Assembly: GCF_016820245.1 (NCBI RefSeq)
Contig: NZ_JAFCAR010000003.1
Coordinates: 701,001 to 765,000 of the forward strand
Direction of reading: 5' to 3'
DNA length: 64,000 bases
Origin: Jannaschia sp. Os4
GTDB lineage: Bacteria; Pseudomonadota; Alphaproteobacteria; Rhodobacterales; Rhodobacteraceae
Shown: piece after piece, positions 1 through 8,517 of the stretch
Position numbering within the stretch: the first letter of the stretch is position 1
Layout of the letters: the number at the start of each line of letters is the position of its first letter
Translations under genes and position numbers: made by a program
The notes under the pieces: generated by a model
What the model saw: the letters and a program-made list of their open reading frames with translations, nothing else
Databases searched by the model: none
Told to the model about the DNA's origin: nothing

Positions 1-471
1 ATCGTCCTGCCGCTGCCCTTCGTGCTGGCCTTCGCCGCCTTCCTCGCCCTGTCGCTCGTCGCGGGCGAGGCCTTCGACGCCTACGAGCGCGTCTGGTGGT
101 GGGACCTCGCCCTCCACGGGGCCTCGGCCACGGGGCTGGGCCTCGCGGGGTTCCTGTTCGTCCTCATGCTCTTCGAGGGGGACCGCTACGCCGCGCCGCC
201 TTGGGCTCTCGCCGCCATCGCCGCCTGCCTCGCGGTCACGGCGGGCACGGCGTGGGAGCTGTTCGAGTACGCGATGGATCACGGGTTCGGCCTCTCGATG
301 CAGAAGTCCGGCCTGCCGGACACGATGGGCGACCTCGCCGTGAACCTTGCGGGGGCGGCCCTCGGGGCGGCGGCGGGCTGGGGCTACCTGCGCGGCCGGG
401 GACGCCATCCCGCGACGTGGCTGATCGTGCAGTTCGTCCGGCTGAACGCCCGGCGCTTCCGCCGTCGGTGA
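1..471 (+). CDS. YjdF/DUF2238-type inner-membrane protein, 5' truncated
   Basis: The reading frame is open from base 1 and a GTG at 22 is in frame, so the window start probably cuts the gene. The visible product is hydrophobic with about four membrane segments. It carries features I associate with the DUF2238/YjdF family: an Asp-Leu-x-Leu-His after the first segment, Trp-Glu-Leu-Phe-Glu in the middle, and Asp-Thr-Met-Gly-Asp-Leu-x-x-Asn before the last helix. The C-terminus is basic. These proteins sit in the inner membrane and have no settled function. Family call is moderately sure; the true start is outside the window. Confidence 0.7.
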   Translation: MVLPLPFVLAFAAFLALSLVAGEAFDAYERVWWWDLALHGASATGLGLAGFLFVLMLFEGDRYAAPPWALAAIAACLAVTAGTAWELFEYAMDHGFGLSMQKSGLPDTMGDLAVNLAGAALGAAAGWGYLRGRGRHPATWLIVQFVRLNARRFRRR

Positions 472-561
472 CGCGCCGCCGCGCGCATGTCCTTGATCGC
501 GCTCAATAGGGGACGCCGCGCGGCGTGTATGTCTGGACCCATCGTCCCGATGGAGGACCCC

Positions 562-1011
562 ATGAGCGCGCAGGATCTAGAAGTGATCGACCACACCGTC
601 CAGCTGACCCACGAATGGGTGAACGAGCTGCGCGAGCGGCTGGGATGGCCCAGCAGCCGCGACGCGATGCGCCTGATGCGCACCGTCCTGTCCGAGCTGC
701 GCGACCGCCTTCCCCACGCGGAGGTGGCCGACCTCGCGGCGCAGATGCCGCTGCTCATCCGGGGCATGTACTACGAGGGCTGGCAGCCCGCGCGGACGCC
801 GGTCCATGACCGCTCGGCGGACGCCTTCGAGGCGGCGGTCGCGGCCCGGCTCGGGCGGGTCGAGGGCTACCGGGGCCACGCCGACATCGCCGCCGTCTTC
901 GCCACGCTCGCCAACCGGATGACCGAGGGGGAGCTCCGGCAGGCCCGCGCGGCCCTGCCGCGCGGGGTGCGCGACCTGTGGGACGCGGACCTGACGTGGA
1001 CGGGAGGCTAG
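562..1011 (+). CDS. DUF2267 family protein
   Basis: The product is about 149 residues, small, soluble and helical. It reads as a DUF2267 protein, with repeats of the type 'DAMRLMRTVLSELRDRLP' followed by a 'Met-Tyr-Tyr-Glu-Gly-Trp' segment. DUF2267 proteins often occur in stress-related gene sets, but their biochemical role is unknown. The start at ATG 562 is chosen because GGAGGA lies at 552-557; an in-frame ATG at 550 and a far-upstream 487 start are less well supported. It is a single gene on the plus strand, separated from the convergent operon that ends at 1355. Confidence 0.75.
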   Translation: MSAQDLEVIDHTVQLTHEWVNELRERLGWPSSRDAMRLMRTVLSELRDRLPHAEVADLAAQMPLLIRGMYYEGWQPARTPVHDRSADAFEAAVAARLGRVEGYRGHADIAAVFATLANRMTEGELRQARAALPRGVRDLWDADLTWTGG

Positions 1012-1354
1012 GCGCCGTCTCGCTCGGGGGTGGTCCCGACGCGTTCTTGCGCCGTCCAGCAGGACGCGCGCGGTCGGCCCGTCACGGCGCGGAGGCCCCG
1101 CGCGGCATGTCCGCGTCTGCGTCAGGCTGACCGCGTCCGTCGTCGGGCAGGGATGGTCCGAGGTGTCCGTGCACGGCATCTCGGTGCCGTCGCGCATCCG
1201 CTCCGGCCCCCGCGTGCCGTGCCGCCATGCGCGGTCGAGCAGGGACGGGGCGCACCGCCGTCACGACCTGCCCTTGGGGAGGTCTTGTCCTCCCGCCGAT
1301 GCGCTTGGAGCGACGAACCGGCACGGGCGAGGCCCGTCCGCCCCCGCGACTCCA
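1012..1354. other. Intergenic region between convergent genes
   Basis: No convincing gene was seen; the open frames here look like shadows of the high GC content. A perfect 6-bp inverted repeat (GGGAGG / CCTCCC with a 6-nt loop) lies at 1277-1294. It could end transcription of the minus-strand operon or be chance; there is no T-run next to it. Confidence 0.4.
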
Positions 1355-4300
1355 TCACCGCTCCAGATCGCGCAGGGCCCGCGTCGCGGCGGTCTCGAGC
1401 GCGTCCAGCCCTTCGGTCGCGGCCGCGCCGCGCGCGCGCTGCAGGTGCGCCCGGGCCTCTGCCTCCCGGCGGGCGGCTGCGGCGATGCGGGCGAGGCCCA
1501 TCTCGCACCGCGCGACGTGGCTGCCCCGGCCCGAGAGGTCGAGCGCGAGGCAGCGCCGGAGATCGGCGGCCGCACGGCGCCGGGCTCCGATCCGCAGCCG
1601 CGCGGCGGTCAGGAGGTCGGGCAGGCCCGGCCGTCCCACGCTCGGGCGCCGCCCCGGCGCGGGAAGGCCGCCGATCGCGAGCAGCACCTCGCCGCGCAGG
1701 AGGAGGACCTGACGGATCAGGTTCACGTTGCCGGCCGCCTCGACGAGACGGGCCAGCTTGGCGATGCGCCGCCACGCGGCCCGGAGGCGTCCGGAGCGCA
1801 GGTCCACCACGGCGCGGAGCCACAGCACCGCGTGGGCGATGTTGATGTCCCCGACCGCCTCGGCCTCGGCGAGAAGGGCGTCCACCTCCGGCAGGACGCG
1901 GTCCGGGGCCTCGAGCATGACGCGCGCGTAGAGGTCCATGGCCCGTCCGACCCGCTCGTCGCCCGACCCGGGGATCGCGCGCTCCAGCGCCGGGGCGACT
2001 GTGGCCCGGACCCGCTGGGGATCGTCCTCGATCGCGTGGAGCAGGGCGCGCGCCCACGCCGCGTAGGCACCCGCGCGCCGGTCCCCGCACCGCGCCTCGA
2101 CCGCCTCCAGCCGCGCGATCGCGTCCAAGGACTCCAGCCTCCGCCCCGCCGACCGCAGCGCCGAGCTGAGGAGGTAGAGCGCGGTCATCTCGAGATGGAT
2201 GTCGCCGGTGGCGCGCGCGACCGGGGCGATCAGCGCGGCGAGGCGCTCGATCTCCTCTGTGGGGCGGCCGGTCTCGTCGTGATGGCGCATGAGCGCGGCG
2301 CGGGCCCAAGCCGCGCCGTGCGCGTCAGCGGCCGCCTCGGACTCGGAGAGGCTGCGCTGTGCGAGGGCCTCGGCGCCGGCATAGTCGCGCAGATGGCAGA
2401 GGGCGATCGCGTCGAGCGTGCGCGCGAGCGTCAGCTCGGGACTGTGGCCCATGGACTGGAGGCGGGGCAGGAGCGCCTCGGCGACGCGGTTGAGCGCGGC
2501 GTAGTTCCCGAGGTGGTCGAGCCCGCGCAGCCATGTCGCCGCGAGGCTGCGGTAGAGCGCGTCGTCCAGCATGGCCGGGGCCCCGACCGCGCCCTCCGCG
2601 ATCTCGGCGGCGCGCTCGCAGTCGCGGACGGCTTCGCGCACCGCGTAGCCGGCCAGGCGGTGCGCGGCGGCCCGGACGAGATGGCCCGCGCCCTCGGCCT
2701 CGCGCCCTGCGGCCAAGGCGTGGCCGGCGAGGCGGCCGGCGTGCTCGCCCGCGTCCCCGCCCTCGACCGCCGTGAGCGTGTCGAGGATGCGCCCGTGCGC
2801 CTCGCGCAGCCGCGAGGGCAGGACGCTTTCGGCGATGGCGTCGCGCACGAGCGCGTGGGCGAAGCGCCACCGACCGTCGCCCGTCGGTTCCACGAGGCCC
2901 GGCGCCGCCATCGCCCCACGGAGGCCGGCCGGGTAGCCGAGCGCCGCCGAGACGACCCCCTCGTCGACCTCCCGCCCGACGAGGGCGGCGAGGCGCAGCG
3001 CCTCGCGCAGGGGGTCCGGCAGGCGATCGAGACGGGACAGGACGAGTTGCTGCACGTTGCCGGTCAGCGCCGGGCCGGGGTCGCCGACGAGCTCGACCGC
3101 GCCGTCGCGCACAGCGAGCCGGCCATCCTCGCGCAGGGCGCGGACGATCTCCTCCGCGGCGAAGGGGAGCCCCTCGGCGCGGGCGGCGACGAAGGCGGCG
3201 AGCCCGGCGGAGATGGGCCCATCCGCCGCGGCCTCGGCGATCCGGCGCACGCCCGCCTCGCCCAACGGGTGGAGGGCGATCTCCACGGCGGTCCGGGCGA
3301 ACGCCTGCGCGGTCGTCCCGGGCCGCGCGGTCAGGAGCAGGTCGATCGGCTCGGCAGCGAGGTCGCGCAGGATCGTCCGGCTGGCACCGTCGATCCAGTG
3401 GACGTCCTCGACCCAGAGGACGGCGTCCCGCCGCGCGGCGACCCGGCGCAGGAGGTCCGACAGGAGGTCGCGCGTCGCCTCGGCCCGTCCGACGGGGTCG
3501 GTCGCGGCGCGCCCGCCCGCCTCGTGGAAGGCCGCGAGCGCCGCCGCGTCGCCGGAGCGTGGCTCCTCGGCGAGGAGGCGCTCGAGCAGGACGGCGCGCG
3601 GCAACCCGCGCGCGGCCCCGGCGGCGTCGCGCAGCAGGTCGAAGACAGGCGCGAGGTCCGCGCCGAGGTCGTCCGGCGCGCATCGGCCGACGAGGACCGC
3701 GCGGCCATCCGCAAGCTGCCGCCCGATCTCGTGGGCGAGGCGGGACTTGCCGATCCCGGCCTCCCCCTCGATCCACACGGTCCGCCCGCGCGCGGCCCCC
3801 GCGAACGCCGCGACGCCCTCCGCCAGCTCGGTTCCGCGCTCGGCGAGGGGCGGCGCGCCCCTGTCGGGACCGAAGCGCAGGTCCGGCCCCGCGAGGTCCA
3901 AGAGCGCGGCGGGCGAGACGGGGGCGTCGAACCCCTTCAGGTCGAGCGGCTGGCGCGCCTCGACCCGGATCGCGGCCCCGGCCTCCGACGCCAGGGCGGG
4001 GTCGAGCAGGATCTCGCCCGGCGCGGCGGCGGCCTCGAGGCGGGCGGCGAGCACGACCGCGTCGCCGACGACCGCGATGCCACGACCCTCGCGCGCGACC
4101 ATGACCGGGCCCTCGGCGAGGCCGATGCGTATCTGGAGCCCGGCCGCGCCGTCCATCCGCCCGCGCGCGTCGAGCGCCGCCCGGCAGGCGAGGAGTGCGG
4201 CGCTCTCGACCCCGGCATGGGCCCCGAACGCGGCGAGGATGCCGTCGCCGGCCTCGTCCACGACCCATCCGCCCGCCGCCTCGACCGCGGCGCGGGCGGC

Positions 4301-4429
4301 ATCGCGCAGGGCGCTGAGGCGGGCATGCGCCTCCTCGGGTCCGAGCCGGCGCGCGAGGGCCGTGGACCCGACGGCGTCGAGCGCGAGGATAGCCGCCCTG
4401 CGGAGGTCTGGGATGGACCCATCCCTCAT
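1355..4429 (-). CDS. Class III nucleotide cyclase-like domain fused to AAA ATPase and TPR-like region
   Basis: The product is 1024 residues. Residues 1-170 form a class III adenylate/guanylate cyclase homology domain. Both metal-binding Asp positions look present (D18, and D62 in a Gly-Asp-Gly). The substrate-specifying Lys position is Asp (D58), and the transition-state Asn in the usual Gly-Asp-Ala-Val-Asn motif is Val (V126); the following Arg (R130) remains. Residues from about 195 form a STAND/AAA ATPase with Walker A GEAGIGKS (222-229) and a Walker B-like Val-Glu-Asp-Val-His-Trp-Ile-Asp. The C-terminal half is alpha-helical with TPR-like repeats. The ATG (4429-4427) overlaps the upstream stop as ATGA, so it is coupled to the GMC gene. 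Cyclase::AAA::TPR architecture is known; here the cyclase part may only sense or bind. Longer in-frame extensions toward 7096 are shadow of the upstream gene. Confidence 0.88.
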   Translation of the reverse strand: MRDGSIPDLRRAAILALDAVGSTALARRLGPEEAHARLSALRDAARAAVEAAGGWVVDEAGDGILAAFGAHAGVESAALLACRAALDARGRMDGAAGLQIRIGLAEGPVMVAREGRGIAVVGDAVVLAARLEAAAAPGEILLDPALASEAGAAIRVEARQPLDLKGFDAPVSPAALLDLAGPDLRFGPDRGAPPLAERGTELAEGVAAFAGAARGRTVWIEGEAGIGKSRLAHEIGRQLADGRAVLVGRCAPDDLGADLAPVFDLLRDAAGAARGLPRAVLLERLLAEEPRSGDAAALAAFHEAGGRAATDPVGRAEATRDLLSDLLRRVAARRDAVLWVEDVHWIDGASRTILRDLAAEPIDLLLTARPGTTAQAFARTAVEIALHPLGEAGVRRIAEAAADGPISAGLAAFVAARAEGLPFAAEEIVRALREDGRLAVRDGAVELVGDPGPALTGNVQQLVLSRLDRLPDPLREALRLAALVGREVDEGVVSAALGYPAGLRGAMAAPGLVEPTGDGRWRFAHALVRDAIAESVLPSRLREAHGRILDTLTAVEGGDAGEHAGRLAGHALAAGREAEGAGHLVRAAAHRLAGYAVREAVRDCERAAEIAEGAVGAPAMLDDALYRSLAATWLRGLDHLGNYAALNRVAEALLPRLQSMGHSPELTLARTLDAIALCHLRDYAGAEALAQRSLSESEAAADAHGAAWARAALMRHHDETGRPTEEIERLAALIAPVARATGDIHLEMTALYLLSSALRSAGRRLESLDAIARLEAVEARCGDRRAGAYAAWARALLHAIEDDPQRVRATVAPALERAIPGSGDERVGRAMDLYARVMLEAPDRVLPEVDALLAEAEAVGDINIAHAVLWLRAVVDLRSGRLRAAWRRIAKLARLVEAAGNVNLIRQVLLLRGEVLLAIGGLPAPGRRPSVGRPGLPDLLTAARLRIGARRRAAADLRRCLALDLSGRGSHVARCEMGLARIAAAARREAEARAHLQRARGAAATEGLDALETAATRALRDLER

Positions 4430-7400
4430 CGTAGGAAGCCGGCCACGTGCGGGAACACCGTCTCGGCCGACTCGCGGCCGATGATCGTGTCCATGTGTCC
4501 GTGCTCCGGGAGCACGAGGCGCGTCGTCGCGCGGTTCCCGATCCCCTCCAGCCATGCCCTCGTCCTGAGGGTCGCCTCGGGCAGCATCTCGCGGTTCCGG
4601 GCGCCGGCGAGGAGCAGGATCGGCATGTCGCGCAGGGCGGAGCGACCCGGCGCGGCGGCATGGAGATACCGCTCGGAGCCGTCGGCGGCGACGGCGTGCC
4701 CCGTCTCGAAGATGCGGGCGACGTGGGCGAAGGGCGCGGAGGAGAGCGGCGAGAACATCTCGCGGATGCGGTCGTGCGTGGGCGCATCCAGCACCGCGTG
4801 CCGGTAGCTCGGGCCGAAGAGGGCGTCGATCCGGCGGCAGGTCGGGCTGTGGCAGCGCGGCGCGACCAGCCCGGGCATCGTCCACAGCAGGGCGTCCAGC
4901 GCCGCGTCGGCCTCCTGCGAGAGGCCGGATGGCGACGTGCCGCCGGTGCCGGACCGGGGGTCGACGACCTCCAGGCCGTCCCGCAGGGCCTCCGACAGCG
5001 CGGGCGGCAGGCCCATCCGGGCGGCGAGGGCCAGAACCTCGGGCGGCGCGCCTTCGGCGATCATCCGCGCCACGCCGGCATCGGCCTTGGCATGGTTGCT
5101 CCACGACGTGATCGCGTGGAGCCCCAACTGCGACAGGACGAGGCGGCGGATGCGGGCCTCGCCCGCGAGGACCGCCATCGCGGCCGTCATGCCGCCGACG
5201 CAATGGGCGAAGACGTCCACCTGCGCGGCCCCGGTGACCGCGAGGACGCGGGAGATGGCGGCGGGCCAGTCCTTCGTCGCGACGTCGTCGAGGTCGAAGG
5301 GCAGCAGGCTGGCCGGGATGCCGCCGCAGCCGCGATAGTCCAGCAACCAGACGTCGCGTCCCTCCGCCGCCAGCGCGCCGGCGAGGCTGGACCCTCGGAC
5401 GTCGGCGGCGAAGGCGGCCGCGTTGGTGCCGAAGCGCCCGGCGAGGATCACCGGCGGCCGGTCCCCGGGCGACGGGCGCGGGGCGTGGCGCAGCAGGCGC
5501 ACGTGCCGGTCGGGGCCGACCTGCGTCCAGTGGATCTCGGGCGGGTCGAGGCCCGGGCTGCGGGGCAGCCCCAGCCCGCCCTCGGACGGGCTCGCCGTCG
5601 CGGCGGGGGCGCGGGGCGCGACGACCTCGGCCATATAGGCGTGGAAGCCCCCATGCGCGCCCGCGACCACCTCGGCCATGCGGGCGAACAGGCGCGACCT
5701 GTAGGCGGCGGCGAGCATGGCGGATGGGGCGCCGCCCGCGTCCGTCGCCGCGACCGCTTCGTTGGCCGCATGAAGCGCGACCGCCGCGAGCCTCGGGCCG
5801 AACCGTGGATCGCGGATCCTGTCCGTGAGCGCGCCGTGGTCGGACAGCGCCAGTTCCAGCAGCTCGAAGGCGGTCTCGTCCGCCCGCCGCCCGAGCGCGG
5901 CGCGGTCGTAGGCGACCTCGAGGGCAGAGGCTTGGCGGATCGCCTCCTGCAGCGTCACCCGCAGCCGTCCGCGGGCATGGGCGGGGGCATCCGCCTCCGG
6001 GCCGGTCCGCAGCGTGACCGCCATGTCCGTCAGATCGGTCCAAGGATCGCCCCCGTCGCGGCGGGCGATGGTCTTGCGCCCGTCCAGCCAGAGGTCCGGG
6101 CCGTCGGTCGGGCGGAGGCGGCCCCGGTAGGTCATCTCCCACCTGTCGACACGGTCGGGGACCGGCATCAGGATCCGCATCTCCCCCTCGTGGATGTCCA
6201 TCTCTCGACCCAGCGCGGCGAGGCGGCCCGACAGCGCGACCGTGCCGTCCGGCGGGGTGAGCGCCCCGAGGAGGCGGTCGGCGTGCAGCCGCACTCTCAG
6301 CGTCGCCTCGGTCTCGAAGGTACGGGGCGGGACGAACGGGTCGGCGCCGGGCGGGTCGCCCGGGACCATGAGCGCGAGGTGGCCCCGCATGACCTCGTCG
6401 AGGGTGGCGGGCGGCGAGAAGTCCCCCAGCCCCGCCTCGGCCGCGCGGAGCGCCTCGGGCCAGTCGCCCGCGTCCACGGCTGCCAAGACGGGACGGAGGA
6501 CGGCACGCAGATGCGCCGTGATGGGCGCGACCGCATCGCGCAGCGCCGCGGGGTCGCTCAGTTTCTCGGCGGCCACCTCGACGAGGTTCATGTCCGACCC
6601 CGCCGCCATGCGGAGGGCGCCCTTCACGAGCATTCCCGCCAGTTCGTACATGCGCCCTTGGATGGCGGTCCCGATCTGGCCGAGCGCCGAGTCCGTCGCG
6701 CGCAGCAGGGCGGCCGGATCTGGAGGCGGAGCGGCCCGGAGGAGGTCGCGCCGGCCCGCCACGGGCGGCGTGGCGGCCATCCGGCCCGGCGTCTCGGCAA
6801 TCATCGCGTCGACCGCCCGCTCGGCCAGCGCCGCGATGGTGAGCAGCGGGTTGATCCCCACCGAGCCGGGCAGCAGCGAGCCGTCCATCACCCGGAGCCC
6901 TGCGTGCAGGCCACCCGCGCCGTCCCTGACGCGACCCTCCGTGTCGGTGACGTCGCGTGCCCCGTCCTCGCCCATGCGGCAGCCACCGAGGGGATGGACC
7001 GTCAGCGCGCGCCGTCCCAGCGAGTCCTGCCAGAGCGGATTGGCAAGGAACTCCGCCCCGATGCCGTCGGCGGCGCGCGCGGCGGCCGCGTTGCAACGCA
7101 CCACACCGTCGTCTGCGCCCGCGCGGTCCCAGTCGAGGATCGCGGCCCCGTCGGCGCCCAGCACGACGCGCCCGCGGGCCGCGTCATGCGCCATCCCGAG
7201 GAGCGGGAGCGTGCGGGAGACGGGACCGGAGCGCACCGTCCGCGCGATCCGATCGGCACGGGTCCGGGCCGCGTCGGCGATCCCGGCCAAGCCCTCCAGC
7301 CGACGCGCGGCGTCGCCGTGGCGGAACGGGTCGCCCGTCAGCGCTGCCAGCGCGGGCAGCGCGATCGCGTAGCCCGCCGCCAGCGCGCCGGGCATGGCAC

Positions 7401-8517
7401 CGTCCTCCAGCACGACGCCGCGTCCGGGCTCCTGCGGGTCGCGCAGGTCGATCATGCCGGTGATCGTCGGGCCGGGGCGCCACGGCGCCTCCCCCTCGCG
7501 CTCGGGGCCGGTGGGCAAGGACCGGGAGCCGGCGCCGACTGGGTGGACCGGGGCGGGCGCATCGCCCGCGCCCGCGTGGCCCGCATCGTAGGCGAAGGCC
7601 CAGATGTCGCCGTTGCCCGACACGTCCGCGCCTAGGCGCGCGCCGAAGCGCAGCGTGTCCGAGCGGCTCCGCAGGAGGATCGCCGTGCTGCCGAGGGTGC
7701 CCGCCGCGAGCACGACCTCGGGGGCCTCGACGGTTCGGGCCTCCGCGCCCCGGCCGACCACGACCCGCCAGCCGCCGCCCGGACCTGGCGCGAGGCGGTC
7801 CACCTCCGCGCCGGTGGCGATCACCGCCCCGGCGGCCTCTGCGGCGACGAGGTAGGTCATCAGGACCGTGTTCTTGGCGCCGTAGTTGCAGCCCGAGACG
7901 CAGTCGCCGCAATCGGTGCAGGCGGCCTGCCACTGGCCCGCGGCGTTCCATCCGTCCTCGAAGGTGACGGCGATGGCGGGACGCCGGACCTCCCGCCCCA
8001 TCCCCTTGGCTGCGCGCTCGAGCGCCTCGAGCTTCGGCCGCGTCCGCCCCTCGGGATAGGGCGCGGCGCCGAGCATTCGCCGCGCTTCCTCCATCCACGG
8101 CGTCAGCGCCTCCGCCGACAGGGCGCCCGGCAGCGCGTCGAGCACCGCCTCGGCCGGCGGCTCGACCACCCCCGCGTTGATGAGCGACGTCCCCCCCAGC
8201 CCGCATCCCACGAGCGCCGCCATGCCCGGCCCGAGCCGGACGTCGTAGAGGCCGTCCGCCCGTCCCAGCGTTTCGGGATGGTCGTGCAGGTGGGTCTGGA
8301 ACTCGGCCGCCGCCGAGGGGCCATCGTCCGGGTAGCCGCCCGGCCCGATCTCGCGCCCCCGCTCCAGCACCAGCACGCGGCGGTTCGCCTGCGCGAGGCG
8401 GCAGGCCGCGACGCCGCCGCCGTAGCCGGAGCCGACCACGATCGCATCGAACGGCCCCGCCAGATCCGGTCCAATCTCCGCGAAGGGCCGCGACAGGGGG
8501 CGCCACCCCGCCCTCAC
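4426..8517 (-). CDS. GMC-family oxidoreductase fused to C-terminal alpha/beta hydrolase
   Basis: The product is 1363 residues, far longer than an ordinary GMC enzyme (about 500-550). The N-terminus has an FAD-binding VVGSGYGGG (about 27-35). Near residue 250 lies a C-x2-C-x2-C-x3-C cluster (CTDCGDCVSGC). At about 510 lies the HPLGGCRMG active-site region followed by a Gly-Ser-Val-Gly-Ile-Asn-Pro C-terminal GMC motif, as in cholesterol-oxidase-like enzymes. A beta-rich linker of unknown fold (about 580-950) follows. The C-terminal hydrolase (about 990-1363) has the nucleophile elbow Ala-His-Cys-Val-Gly-Gly with Cys about 1106 in place of Ser, and a late Glu-His-Gly-His. The GTG start at 8517 overlaps the upstream stop (GTGA). 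The role is probably oxidation and hydrolysis of a lipid or sterol-like substrate; the substrate is not deducible. Confidence 0.87.
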   Translation of the reverse strand: MRAGWRPLSRPFAEIGPDLAGPFDAIVVGSGYGGGVAACRLAQANRRVLVLERGREIGPGGYPDDGPSAAAEFQTHLHDHPETLGRADGLYDVRLGPGMAALVGCGLGGTSLINAGVVEPPAEAVLDALPGALSAEALTPWMEEARRMLGAAPYPEGRTRPKLEALERAAKGMGREVRRPAIAVTFEDGWNAAGQWQAACTDCGDCVSGCNYGAKNTVLMTYLVAAEAAGAVIATGAEVDRLAPGPGGGWRVVVGRGAEARTVEAPEVVLAAGTLGSTAILLRSRSDTLRFGARLGADVSGNGDIWAFAYDAGHAGAGDAPAPVHPVGAGSRSLPTGPEREGEAPWRPGPTITGMIDLRDPQEPGRGVVLEDGAMPGALAAGYAIALPALAALTGDPFRHGDAARRLEGLAGIADAARTRADRIARTVRSGPVSRTLPLLGMAHDAARGRVVLGADGAAILDWDRAGADDGVVRCNAAAARAADGIGAEFLANPLWQDSLGRRALTVHPLGGCRMGEDGARDVTDTEGRVRDGAGGLHAGLRVMDGSLLPGSVGINPLLTIAALAERAVDAMIAETPGRMAATPPVAGRRDLLRAAPPPDPAALLRATDSALGQIGTAIQGRMYELAGMLVKGALRMAAGSDMNLVEVAAEKLSDPAALRDAVAPITAHLRAVLRPVLAAVDAGDWPEALRAAEAGLGDFSPPATLDEVMRGHLALMVPGDPPGADPFVPPRTFETEATLRVRLHADRLLGALTPPDGTVALSGRLAALGREMDIHEGEMRILMPVPDRVDRWEMTYRGRLRPTDGPDLWLDGRKTIARRDGGDPWTDLTDMAVTLRTGPEADAPAHARGRLRVTLQEAIRQASALEVAYDRAALGRRADETAFELLELALSDHGALTDRIRDPRFGPRLAAVALHAANEAVAATDAGGAPSAMLAAAYRSRLFARMAEVVAGAHGGFHAYMAEVVAPRAPAATASPSEGGLGLPRSPGLDPPEIHWTQVGPDRHVRLLRHAPRPSPGDRPPVILAGRFGTNAAAFAADVRGSSLAGALAAEGRDVWLLDYRGCGGIPASLLPFDLDDVATKDWPAAISRVLAVTGAAQVDVFAHCVGGMTAAMAVLAGEARIRRLVLSQLGLHAITSWSNHAKADAGVARMIAEGAPPEVLALAARMGLPPALSEALRDGLEVVDPRSGTGGTSPSGLSQEADAALDALLWTMPGLVAPRCHSPTCRRIDALFGPSYRHAVLDAPTHDRIREMFSPLSSAPFAHVARIFETGHAVAADGSERYLHAAAPGRSALRDMPILLLAGARNREMLPEATLRTRAWLEGIGNRATTRLVLPEHGHMDTIIGRESAETVFPHVAGFLR

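Noticed and set aside
1163-4807. Very long plus-strand open frame (1214 codons)
   Set aside because: It lies antisense to the cyclase/AAA gene and is low-complexity Arg/Gly/Pro-rich text without motifs; long shadow frames are expected at this GC content.
4430-7096. N-terminal extension of the cyclase frame (to 1913 codons)
   Set aside because: The extension overlaps the GMC/hydrolase gene on the same strand in another frame; motifs begin only after ATG 4429, which forms an ATGA overlap.
4447-7635. 1062-codon plus-strand frame
   Set aside because: Antisense to the GMC/hydrolase gene; no recognisable motif.
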